Source: Nymphaea colorata (Eukaryota > Streptophyta > Magnoliopsida > Nymphaeales > Nymphaeaceae). From it: a stretch of 64,000 nt of DNA. Position numbers and translations under genes: made by a program. The notes beneath the pieces are model-generated. The model worked only from the letters and a program-made list of their open reading frames with translations. It ran no database searches and had not been told where the DNA came from. The stretch spans positions 22,895,703-22,959,702 of the forward strand of contig NC_045146.1 in the NCBI RefSeq assembly GCF_008831285.2, written 5' to 3'. Shown one piece after another: positions 44,742 through 55,307 of this stretch; positions within the stretch are counted from its first letter, which is position 1; each line of letters starts with the position of its first letter.

Positions 44742-45663
44742 ACTTAAAGTTGGAGAGAACCATAGTGAAAGCGAATGGTAAGGCTGCTTACAACCTTAGC
44801 CTTTGACTTCATTACATTAAAAGAATAACGGTCAAGTTGGGCAAGCGACGGCCCGGATGAAAGGCGATGAAAGGCGATTCCCTTGTTATGGGGAGGATGG
44901 GTGAATTCCACGTCTAATTGATGAATGGTTGAATTAAGAGAATTCGATATTGGTGAATTCACCGACGACAAGAATCTTCGTATTTTTCTTAATGTTTTAA
45001 ATTTTATTTAAATTGGTTGTATTTATTTTTCAATATGCAAAAAGATAAATATGCGAATTTATCCAACAATATAGCCGATTTATATAAAAAGGTTCAGTTC
45101 CAATAACAATGGTGTACATGCAGGCTTTGCGACCAAGTACACTATCAAGAAAAGATATCCAACGTGATCTTCTATATGTCTAGGAAAAATCTTCTTGAGA
45201 GTAGCAATTGGAGAGGTAGTGCTGTGATTGAGGAGTTCCTGTTCCCTATGCTCCATTAACGCTAAAAGGTTGATCATGATTCAAATGTTCTACTTGGATG
45301 TAGCTGTCAACGATTGTTCCCTGCTTCTGCAGACCATATGGATTGGTTCCCAATGGGCATCAGTCAACTGTTGTCTCGTATTCGTTGATTCATATGCAAT
45401 TGCCCCATTGAGGACTCCCAAATATGCTTGCGTTGAACCTGCAACTCAAGTTCCGTCAAGTTACTGCAGAAAGGTTGACAAGACTTCTCTTGGAAAGCGA
45501 AGTTGATAAACTAATTTCTAGCAATCTTGCGGTCTTTGAGGAGCAAAACGATCGGATTTCAGAGAAAGTTAATTGGTGGAATGCTTTTCCTCTAGACATC
45601 TGGAATGGTCTCCAATACTTTGATTTCTTTCTTTCTTCACACTTTAATGCATGCCTTTAAACG

Positions 45664-45951
45664 ATGGCTTTTTCTATACTTTATGCCTCATCAATCGGCA
45701 ACAGCCAAGAATCCACTAAAGAAAAAGGTTTTATTAGGTTGACCACTGTTCTCCTAGGACACTTTTCCGGAGGCTATTTCCTTTTCCATAACTCCCCTTT
45801 GGTGGCCCTTCTCGGTGTTCCACTCACTTGGGGCTACGTCGCATACAGGGAGAGGGAGAGGCCTAGTGAGGGCGAGGATGTGCAGGTTATGAGAAGACGA
45901 CATAGCAAGAAAAAGTTCAGTTTGTCTTTGTATAAGAATTTTCTCCATTAA
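45664..45951 (+). CDS. Unrecognised open frame with one possible membrane segment
   Basis: A 95-codon frame begins MAFSILYASSIGNS, contains a hydrophobic run SPLVALLGVPLTWGYVAY and ends in a basic stretch (RRRHSKKKF). Just upstream, 45424-45660 has a second open frame with a protein-like part VTAERLTRLLLESEVDKLI. I recognise neither, see no splice sites linking them and no promoter. They may be remnants of a gene or chance frames in AT-rich DNA. Confidence 0.15.
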   Translation: MAFSILYASSIGNSQESTKEKGFIRLTTVLLGHFSGGYFLFHNSPLVALLGVPLTWGYVAYRERERPSEGEDVQVMRRRHSKKKFSLSLYKNFLH

Positions 45952-47445
45952 AATGAAATAGACAGGTGATGATCACTTCAATCTCTGGAACGCATTAGGA
46001 AGCCTTTGGTTTGTTGCCCAAGTAGCAGATTCACTTTACTTAAAAACATTTGAGCTCCAGGCATTTCTTTCTCCTTCTGCGGCTTTTACTTCCCCCTCTT
46101 TGGTTCAAGTTTCAACCATTTGGGCAGGTGCCTCTGTGTTTGTCGAAAACGCATGCATTTTTGTTGTGTTTAGTAGCTAAAATTGGAGGGTCAGTTTGAG
46201 GGAAGAGGAAAGGCTCAAGCCCGTGAAACTTTTATATATAAGGGCCATTAGAAGAATTGGAGAATTGTTCTGCAAAAGAAATGTATTATATCGGTGTTGT
46301 AATGCAATCGACGTGTTTTATCTGTTTATGATAAAATTCAATTTAGATTTTTAGGAACACCGATCGGACCTGAACCAGCTTACGTTGTTTGCATCTGAGG
46401 GTTGATTCAGATACACGGTATAGGTCGATAAGCAGTCATACTGATAATGTAGAACTTAGGTTAGGGACAAGCAGCACCTACGCTGTGACTTGATGTTCCA
46501 CACTAAGCGCCTATAATGTACTCTCCTTGCAGGAGAAGCACCATTGGTGCCATGAAGTGGTGGATCCCCCAATAGTTCTTGAGACAAATGGTGTTCCATA
46601 ATGGTTGTGCTTACTTGACATACAAGTGCACTCGATCTGCTCACAGTTGAACTTAACACAGGTGATCAGCAATATAACCTCTGGAAAGTCTTGAAACTAC
46701 GCAGGCTACTTGAATTATTAGATATTATTGCACTTAATAAGGTTCTTAACTTCTTTAGCATATGATTATAGTCACAAGGGTAACTTTCAAGTTTGGCAAC
46801 AGGGGGGAGGGGGTGTGGTTGAACCTTGGGTTTCCTTTCGGGATTTGCAGTACTGAAAACTTAGGGTATCTTAAGATGTACAAAGGGCAACTGAAATATA
46901 AGAGTGGAAGCCTGAAAACCCAAGAAATGACCTCAAAAAATGTGTAACTTGCAGCGTCTTTGGCAGACAAGTAAATGCCTTTGGTCAAGAAATCTGACTT
47001 CCACCCCACCCACCATCCTTGAAACTAACCAAAATAGTTTATTTAATTAGTTTGTATCGAACTCATAGATGCCCAAAACTATGTCTATATTTTTAAAACA
47101 AAAGGTTTGAATTGGACTTTTATCTCGTTCCTGTAATATGATTAAACAAATGACACGGACTGAAGAGCTACATTACATGGATCACCAGGTTTTTTAATGA
47201 GGGGCTGCAGGATCTCAGAGGCTGCTACTTATGGGGTTCCTCACACATGAACATGCTTATCAAAGGGTGTGGGACTTCAACTCAGCAGATTCCCTAGTTT
47301 AGAAAACCGTGGAATTGTGCTTCTGCGACTAGGGCAGTAAAACTATTGGCAATTGAAGGAAGAAGGGGAAGTGGGCAGTGATTAAAAAGGACAAGGCGGT
47401 CCAAGTAAATAGCGTCCCAAACTATAGAGGTTAAAAAATATAGCA

Positions 47446-47472
47446 TGTGTGTGTGTGAGAGAGAGAGAGAGT
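47446..47472. repeat. (GT)n(GA)n compound microsatellite
   Basis: About five TG units run straight into about eight GA units, roughly 210 bp upstream of the phytosulfokine-like start codon. It could influence expression of that gene, but only its position suggests so. Confidence 0.9.
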
Positions 47473-47681
47473 CAGTTTGACCTGCTATGTATGATCAAAG
47501 TCGTGCCTTATCAACATGTAATAGAGTAGTGTGCCTATGAGCTTTGTAATTTCCTTCACGAGCTCTCCATTACCTTCCTTTCTGGAGTTACAATTGCGCT
47601 ACAAGCACTGTAAGCTACCAAAACTTGTCTGTTAGGTAGAGGCAACAGTTCAACCATAGCCAACATTTGAAATCAGAAGGG

Positions 47682-48171
47682 ATGGGAACTTTCAGTCAAC
47701 TGTTTTTGATCCTCATCCTCCTCCTGAATGGAAATGCATGCGTGGATTCGAGAATATTTTTATTTGGTAAGTTGGTTTCTTTCTCAATGATAATTCGTTT
47801 CCTTCGCAATCTTGTGTCAACTCATTTGAGTTTTATCTACTTTGTGCTCACAGAATCGGAAACCAATCAAGCAGCTGTGCATAAAAGGGGTTTAGCGGGC
47901 AGTCGTCATCAACAAGAGATGAGTTTCTCCCATGTATAATAGTAGATGACATTACAGAATTAAGTTTTATGTTGCTTCTTTTTTTTTCCACTGTTAGATA
48001 AGCATATTTTGTATAAACTTTTTTGTTTAATATTTCCTTGTGGTGCATCAGGGTATGAAGTGTGACCGCATGATGATGGACATAAAGAAATGCAATGAAG
48101 GGAAGGCTGCTGGAACTGATCAGAGAGCGTTTGATTCCGAGGACTATATCTACACCAACTCGAGACCATGA
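47682..48171 (+). CDS. PSK: Phytosulfokine-like secreted peptide precursor with variant pentapeptide YIYTN
   Basis: Phytosulfokines are tyrosine-sulfated pentapeptides cut from secreted precursors of about 80-120 residues and sensed by PSKR receptor kinases. Three exons, 47682-47766, 47854-47933 and 48052-48171, all with GT-AG borders and matching phases, give 94 residues. MGTFSQLFLILILLLNGNA is a strong signal peptide. A variable middle leads to two cysteines (C59, C69), and the chain ends SEDYIYTNSRP. Asp directly before the first Tyr is the usual TPST sulfation context, and a few residues after the pentapeptide are normal. Classical PSK-alpha is YIYTQ; here Gln is replaced by Asn. The usual RRTLAAH-like stretch before the peptide is absent, and the cysteine spacing (nine residues between) differs slightly. 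I chose the ATG at 47682 because it opens directly on the signal peptide. Confidence 0.78.
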
Positions 48172-49644
48172 AGGTGGTGGAAAAGAAAGCTATAGATGGT
48201 TTTAGCTGTCCTTTGGCTTCCAGAAAATTTTGGTCTTTTTGGGTCGAATGTTCTTCATCTGCACCAGGCGAAACAGGGCTATAGCCCTGTGCATGGGGAG
48301 GTGATTCTATAAAGTGTTTCTTTAATGATAGTTAACTTTGTCTCACTTGTCAGTTGTAGCTACGTGCGCTTATATAGTCCACAAGTCTCAGTTCCATGAC
48401 AATGGAACATATTGATTACGTTAAGAACTTAAGACCAAGATTGAATTCATAAAATCTGAAAAATAGATTGCTGCCTGTATATACATAAAGTTGGAGGTAA
48501 CTCGGCTGTAAGTTTTTGTGAATCCGGTTTCCTCCCAATTGTGTGAATATGCATATAGAAAACATACTTTTCAAAGTCCAAATGAGAAACGGAGATCTCC
48601 CAAAAGAAAAAAAAAATAAAAAGGAAAAGTTTCATTTACCGTAAGTGCTATTTTTGCTGCCATTGATAATGTCCCCTGAAGTAGTTGCTGCATTACAATA
48701 GGCAGTAACAGAGAAGGGTCACCAAACTAGGAAACCAAAGGAAGCAGGTCCGGCATGGATCTTAGGGGTCTGGAGCTTCAATCTTCTTAAATGTAAGCAT
48801 TCCAGATAACAGGCTTGGAGTTCTCGAACTAGATATGCCATATGGAACGTCGAAGGCCAGGTCAGAGAAGAAGCTATTTTCACTTAAGCAGGAATAGAAT
48901 AACGGAACCTTCTTTCTGATTTTTCTAGGCAACTCCAGAACTGCTTATGTTGACTGAACGAAGTGGTACAGATTTCTTAAACACATAAATTTATAGGCAA
49001 TTAATTGGGTCCGAATTTATTCATTACTTTATGTATCATCTATATACAAAAAATCGATCTTATCCGTTGAAAATGTAGGGCCGTTATATGTAAGATGCAT
49101 GAGCAGATCTAACCTTTTCAGCTTCTCATACTTCCCATATTTACTTTTCGCCTAGCAATTTTCCTTTCCCGCACAAGTTCCAACCCATAATAGTTCAAGA
49201 TCATGAGCATAAAGCTTCACATCTGAATTCCATTAAGGGTTGTTGCTTCAACAAAACAATTTAAGCAAAAGGAAATCCCAAAAATAAAGTCTCAGTGGAT
49301 CATCTTCCCCTTCAAGGAAAAGTACCAGGAAACAGATGAAAATCATTAATCACGTTCACCTCGGCAAATATTTCGAAGTACCAGTTAATTGATAGGAAGA
49401 AATACACCACGTACACCTTATAAAAGTTACAAACACCCAAAAAACCTAATAAATGGCTCAGAAGCCATATCTTTGTTCAATGGCCCAACCAACAGATCTG
49501 GCACATTTCATTACAAGCTCTAGACATTAGCTCTATCGTTTAGTATATGCTGACCACTCAATGCAGCGCAAAAGCAGATAACTGTGCAATGAGCTCTGAC
49601 TGCGGCAGAGTAGTTACACAGCAGCCAGTAGTAAAATGTCTCGT
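48172..49644. other. Spacer between two convergent genes
   Basis: It contains the expected 3' UTRs of the phytosulfokine-like gene (+) and of the GT64 gene (minus). The reading frames are short and low-complexity. No repeat, RNA gene or other structure was recognised. Confidence 0.5.
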
Positions 49645-52600
49645 TCACCAAAACCATTCACCTTGAGCATCTACAACTTTAACATTGGTAGGCACGAGAG
49701 GCATGGTGCCATAAAGTGCAATGAAATCATTAAGGCACTTATTTCTTGCCCTGCTATGCCCTTTCAGGCTGCTGATCCCAGATGAACCAATCTCGTAAAT
49801 CTTTCCTGCAACAAGACATGAAAATCAATCAGTTTTGTACTGCACAAAACTCTCCCAGCAACAAAGACGAAGATTTATTACCGGCATAGACAGAGGCCAG
49901 CATTAAAAGACAAGTCCACAGCAAAAATTATTTTCATCCATACATTGATTAAATAGTATTGGTTTGATTTTATAGAACGGAATGTTGAATAAAATGAATA
50001 TAACATTCGTTTATAATTAGAAAACAAAAAACTAATGCTCCTCAATCCATTCAATGTAGATATTTTGACCAAGGCAACATGCCAAGTCCGTTTTCTTGAA
50101 TTAACATGCCAGTAAATTTTCCACAAAATTGTGGCTTTAACATGCCTATATTAGCTGTTACCTTTGACCCAGATTGGAGGAATCCCAGTGGCATTAGCTA
50201 CAAGTAAGGACATTGCAATATCTTCACAATTTCTGCAAGTGAAACATCTCCCAATTGACAAGAATAAGAAAACAACCTGAACTATGAAAAAGAAACAAAG
50301 ACATGAAGAAAGTAACCACCTTTCTTGAGTGACATAATCGTGAATAGATGTGGGCATCCTGTATGTGTACAAGTCCAAGTATTTTCTGTGAAAAAATGCA
50401 GCTTTTGATAGAACCATACTGTAAGTGCCCATCCACCAAACTGACCACCAACCACCATATTTGTAGTATGCCGTGGAAGCATTCTGAAACAGTACAAGTT
50501 TATCTCATAAAAAACTTGTGAATGCAAATAAAATAACTGGATGAAAGTTGCAATATTGTAATAATAAAGACAAGTATAATTATCTTTAAAACTTGCTAAT
50601 GCATTCTCCTAGGTGATTTTGAAATTATCCAATTATTCCTACCTGTGGCAGCTAAGGCTATTCGCTTAGTTGTTCATCCACCTAGCACATAATCAGGACA
50701 TTTAGTATTCTTGTACCAAGAACTGGTGATTTTCAGACTAAATCTAGGCAAACATTATTGGGCTTCAAATAGTTAGTCATGTCCACAAATATATCAAATT
50801 TTATTGAAGATCAATTTGAATCTGCTTTTAGGACATACCAAACAGCTTAAGCCACATAAACTGTTCAACAAAATGTTTCCTTATAAAATGGCAAGAGTAG
50901 TTCAATAGCATAACAATCCAAAATAAACTGTCGGATTTATTTTGTTTGGAAAGAACAGAAATTATGATAATACATATGTATCACTGTCACAACTGAAATA
51001 ATAATAATAACAATAACAATAAAAAGCCTCATCAAGTATTAGCACAAGAACTGGAGAAGAATGCTATCCCAAGCTGCTATGGGATTTGAAGATTAGCAGG
51101 TCTTACATACATGTAGTTATGGAAAAATAGATCTCTTTTATCTTTCGAGAATAGTTGATATCTTCATGATCTTTCATGTTACTGGGAACTTATTAAAACA
51201 ATATCATGTGAAACTTGACTGTTTCTGGGCTAATGAAATTTCTGGCCTTTTAGATGGATGGCGACATTTTCTAGTTTAACGTTACCTACCAAAGAGGATA
51301 TACTTTCACCACAATTGTCCAGGTTAGAATTTTGTCGTTTCTGTTAGATTCCAGAAGAAACATATGTCAAGCTCTACTGCTTCAGTAGTTTTCTAGAAAT
51401 TACTGCTTCGAGCATGCATTGATTCCAGGTATTCTAAACAATATCCTTGATCAGGCAACAAAAGGTACTGGTTAAGCAGTTAACCCCATATATGCAGACC
51501 ATGAGAAGTAGAAGAAAAGAAAAGATCACAAACATCCACTAGGGGAGATCATGAATCAAAGTAACCCTGGTTATATCTGGCCTTCATAATTAGAAAATTG
51601 GCTCTGTCAAAACAAGCCAGGTTACTGCCTGATCATGTGAATTTTAAATGAGAGATTGTTAGCATAAGTTAAAAAAGGATGATATTTAGATGGATGAAAA
51701 AGATTCGGTTCAGTTTGACTTGACAGTATCATAACATGAAACATGAGCTACATATCTGTAAATGACAACCTTGAAAACAATAAATAAAGAAAAGAACATA
51801 GAAGAAGTATATTGCACCTCTTCATCCAACCAATGCATGCGGGGAACAAACCCAACCATCGTGTTAGAAGCACTCTGCCACACTGTAGAAGCAAAATCCA
51901 AAGTCTTACAAGGAACAATAACGTCATCATCAACTGAAAAAATTGCTTCAGTTCTGAGGTCCTTGATGGGCTTAAATCTGTTATTCAAATTATCTTCTTC
52001 ATTCAAGTCAAACCTCAAATTTGGCTTATGAGCACTCTGAGACTTCGCTTCCACAATTTTCCTAAGATACATTTTAAGATCCTCAGATGGAGGATCACTC
52101 TCACTCCATACAACATGTATTGCATCTGTACCAATGCAGGAAGCATAATGTGCAACAGATTGCTTGAGAAGCGAATTACGTTTCCAAGTGTTTATGAGTA
52201 CTGTATATCCACCCCTGCAGCAAGAATAAGGCAATCACTTTTGTAGAATAAATAGCATGAAACTAACCTAGGAACTATTGGCAACCAAATGATAATAACA
52301 GGAACATGATAACACAAGCAACGGTAGAGACAGGATATCTCATCCAACTTTCGAATTATTGCCATATTAACTTTATGTCAATGAGGATGTGCCATCGCAC
52401 AACATCCTATTCCATATAGTACAGAACCATACTATCAGCAGGATTTGGAAGGGCTCAATTTAACTACAGCTTCACACAGTACGGCAATACTCCTATAAAA
52501 AGTTAAGAAACATTAATAGGTAACAGCAAAACTCAGTCATCTCCACAGACAACTAAAACTTAACTGCAAATCTAATTTTTTACCACAAATGAAATTATTT

Positions 52601-53465
52601 GAATAATCAAGAAGGATACACAAAATATGGCGACCACTCAACAAGTTCTACCTGCTGAATGCTGAAAATACATACAAGAAGTAACCAGGTTCAAATGGAT
52701 CTGTTTTCTCGGTTCCCTATCGCATATACAGCTATCAGTTAGGCAGGTTTAACATCTCAATTGAGAAGCCGTAGCAAATTGGTTTTCCCGAATAAGGTTT
52801 CGTTGACATCGCCCCATACCCTGAACTTTCTTATCATTTTTGACATGACACACCTTCAATAAACGAAATACAAGTCTAACCAAACAAATTAGACATCTGA
52901 AACAGCTTCAAGGCCAGTGTGAACACAAGACAAATTTACCGCCGATAATTCTATAACTTACAATGTGACAAATAACCGTCAAATATCCTAGTGACCATAA
53001 CCAAGAACAGAAACCATCATCCATGAAAGCGATAGATTTCCATCAACACGGCCCCGTAGGACGAGCTGAGTATGCAATCAGATCACCACCAAATCCAAAG
53101 GAATAATCAAGTAAAAAAAATAAGAGAAGCGTGAAGGAAGGGGAACAGTGCGAGAAGGCGTACTTTGCCGGAGAAACGGAACTGGACCGCCAGCCCATCA
53201 GAGAGGCCGTCCTGCCGGCTAAGAGCAGAACGGCGAAAAGCATGCAGATGGGGAGGAGCAGCTTGATCCTCGCAGCGGCTGCAGAAACCAGGATCTGCCG
53301 GATCCGGCGGAGCGGCTGCCACCAACGTCCATTGTAGCTGTAGGCTCCTCTGTTAGCTGCTTTCTCCTTGGCAGGAGAGTACAAGCCACCTCCAATGGCG
53401 ATTCCCACGCCACCAACATTGCAGGCATTACTATTCCCGACACTCAAACCCATCTTAGAAGACAT
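49645..53465 (-). CDS. GT64 (exostosin-like) glycosyltransferase, EPC1/GMT1 type
   Basis: Arabidopsis EPC1/GMT1 adds mannose to glycosyl inositol phosphorylceramide sphingolipids in the Golgi; mutants are dwarfed with poor cell adhesion. Five exons (53164-53465, 51818-52214, 50320-50483, 50162-50232, 49645-49805) give 364 residues. The N-terminus is cytosolic and glycine-rich, with a single membrane anchor at about 68-84 (KLLLPICMLFAVLLLAG). The catalytic domain begins GGYTVLINTWKRNSLLKQSV, then HVVWSESDPPSEDLK and IFSVDDDVIVPCKTLDFA with the metal-binding DDD at 196-198. GGWWSVWWMGTYSMVLSKAA, NCEDIAMSLLVANATGIPP and IWVKGKIYEIGSSGISSLKG are GT64 signatures; the C-terminus is GEWFW. The ends and spacing match EPC1, but the related At1g80290-type GT64 cannot be excluded without a tree. 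The start at 53465 has another Met four codons later. Confidence 0.87.
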
Positions 53466-54990
53466 GGCTCGCCCCCATCAAGAACATCCACGAATACCTA
53501 CAGCCTACCTCCCCAAAAACACCGACCCTCCCTGTCTCTCTCTCTAGAAAAAAAGAATCACTGGTCTTCTTAGTTCTCCTTTGTTGTTCTTCTCCAGACC
53601 TTCCTTCCCGCTGGGGTTATGGAATTCGAGGGACTCCGTGAAGAAACGAAGGAAGACGGATCGAGAAGAGGTGGGAAGCGAGGCGAGTGGCGCAGGGGAA
53701 GCGCGGGCGGTTCCCTTCCCTTCCGGTCTGCCTCTTTTTAGCTCCATGTGCTTGTGAATGTTATGAACTGGTACGGAAGAGGAAACCCATCTGGCGGGCC
53801 CCACCAACTGCCTCGGTTGGCCTTTTCTGTCTTTTCGCTTCGTGTAATGTAAGAAGTCCATTGCTTAATGCATAATATGTTGCTATTTTTAGAGGAAATA
53901 ACTATATACGGTTGGATCCTTACCAAAGACTAAAAAATATCGTAATATCAAATATCTATCAGTAACTTCCGTAATATACTTGTTTCGAAAACAAAAAAAA
54001 TCTTTAAAAGCGGTTTTGTATATTTATTTTTCATATGCACATTATGAATACGAAGATTTTCTTCCGAAAACATAAAGATTTAACATATGTGTTGCTGAAC
54101 TTTAACAAAAAGAGATGTTGCCCATAGATTACAACTTTTTAAAATCGTAAGCAGTAAAAACTTGTGGTGAGAGAGAAATGGTATGGTTGTCTACATTGAA
54201 GACTTCAAATTAAGTCGTTAACTCAATAGTGTCGCTGCATAGTTTTTTTTTCTCTTCTTCACTACTTAACTCATCTCTGAAATCTGAATTAATTTGGTCT
54301 CCTGCATTGATTTTATACCTCATAGGGCACCAATCTTGCATACTCTTTTGGGCATATTCATTCTACACAGACCATTTGGGTTGCACATAGGAAAAGTAAG
54401 TCTTGTACACCTTCAATAGAATTAGGAAGTGTTTTTATATGAGGAATTGTAAAAACTGCACCTGGTAGCTTAGGACAAGCCAAGATCTAGAAACAGTTAA
54501 AAAATCTGTTTTAATTTTTAAAACAGATACATAAAACTATAACATATTGTTACTGTTACCAAACAACTCGTAAAGATACTTTCTTATAGACAAGAAAAAA
54601 ACAAAACCTATTTAGCTCTTGGAATGACATTTGTTTTACAAATAACTTTATTTTCACTTGTTTACAATTCCATTACCATCGATTTTGTCTAATATCTTTG
54701 CTCTCTTGAATCACCCTATAGAGATTTGCCCATGATTCTCTCACCTTTGAAAGTGACAGCATTGACAATTATGAAAGTCAGTGCCCAATCGTCTAAAAAA
54801 TACTTGGGAAAACATGCTTAATCAAACATAATCTCTCCACCGAGATTAGAATTCATTTTCCGATTCTTTGGGGATCTTCAAAATAATGTCTGCCACTCTT
54901 TCTCAAGTGATCCCCTAAGGACTAGGGGGGGAAGACAACGTGCAAATTAGAACAACATAAACTTGCCAAGAAGAGAAAAGTAGGTTATGA

Positions 54991-55307
54991 GTTATGGGAA
55001 GGCATGAAGGCAATGGCGTAACCACATCAGTCTCTTAAAAGTTTTTTATTTTTAAATAAAAATTTGAAATATTTATCCTTATATATATATATATATAAAG
55101 TACCCCACCAAATTTGAGTATTTTTAAACAAATGTCTCTTCAACTAATTTTTCTGGCTCTGCTCTGCATGAAGGGAGCCTCCTCGTGGTAACACTCAAGC
55201 CCGATTATTGAGAGGTGTGAGGAGCTACCCTCCCCCAGGTGACACGCCGCCGCCCAAAGGGGCGTGATGTCACCATGAGGGAGGCTCCCTTCATGCCTTC
55301 CCATAAC
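54991..55307. mobile_element. Inverted-repeat (foldback-like) element split by a MITE
   Basis: The right arm at 55272-55307 is the complement of a 36-bp sequence starting GTTATGGGAAGGCATGAAGG. The left arm has those 20 bases at 54991-55010, then an inserted MITE, then GAGCCTCCTCGTGGT at 55175-55189. With the MITE removed the arms match except for one indel and one mismatch. The 82-bp interior is GC-rich and holds a second stem (GGTGACACGCC / GGCGTGATGTCACC). Before the insertion it was about 153 bp. The superfamily is unknown; no clear target duplication was found. Confidence 0.75.
55011..55166. mobile_element. hAT-like MITE, GGCGGAGC family, nested copy with target duplication
   Basis: This 156-bp element begins CAATGGCGTAACCAC and ends TTCTGGCTCTGCTCTG. 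CATGAAGG is duplicated on both sides (55003-55010 and 55167-55174). It sits inside the left arm of the inverted-repeat element at 54991-55307, so it arrived later. The interior contains a (TA)n run at about 55080-55098 and the family's AT-rich core. Confidence 0.8.

Larger units (their letters stand above)
37303..47681. other. Large gene-poor, MITE-containing spacer
   Basis: The first 150 bp should be the BSK1 leader and promoter, with a pyrimidine-rich stretch on the coding strand (GAGAGAGAGAGA at 37321 on +). After that the sequence is AT-rich, with simple repeats, two elements with GGATGTCAA-type ends, one GGCGGAGC-type MITE, and another possible partial end at 43035 (GGATGTCAATGGGTTGGATT). 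I saw no gene with recognisable domains. The only coding-looking stretch is around 45.4-45.95 kb (+), listed separately. Confidence 0.5.
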
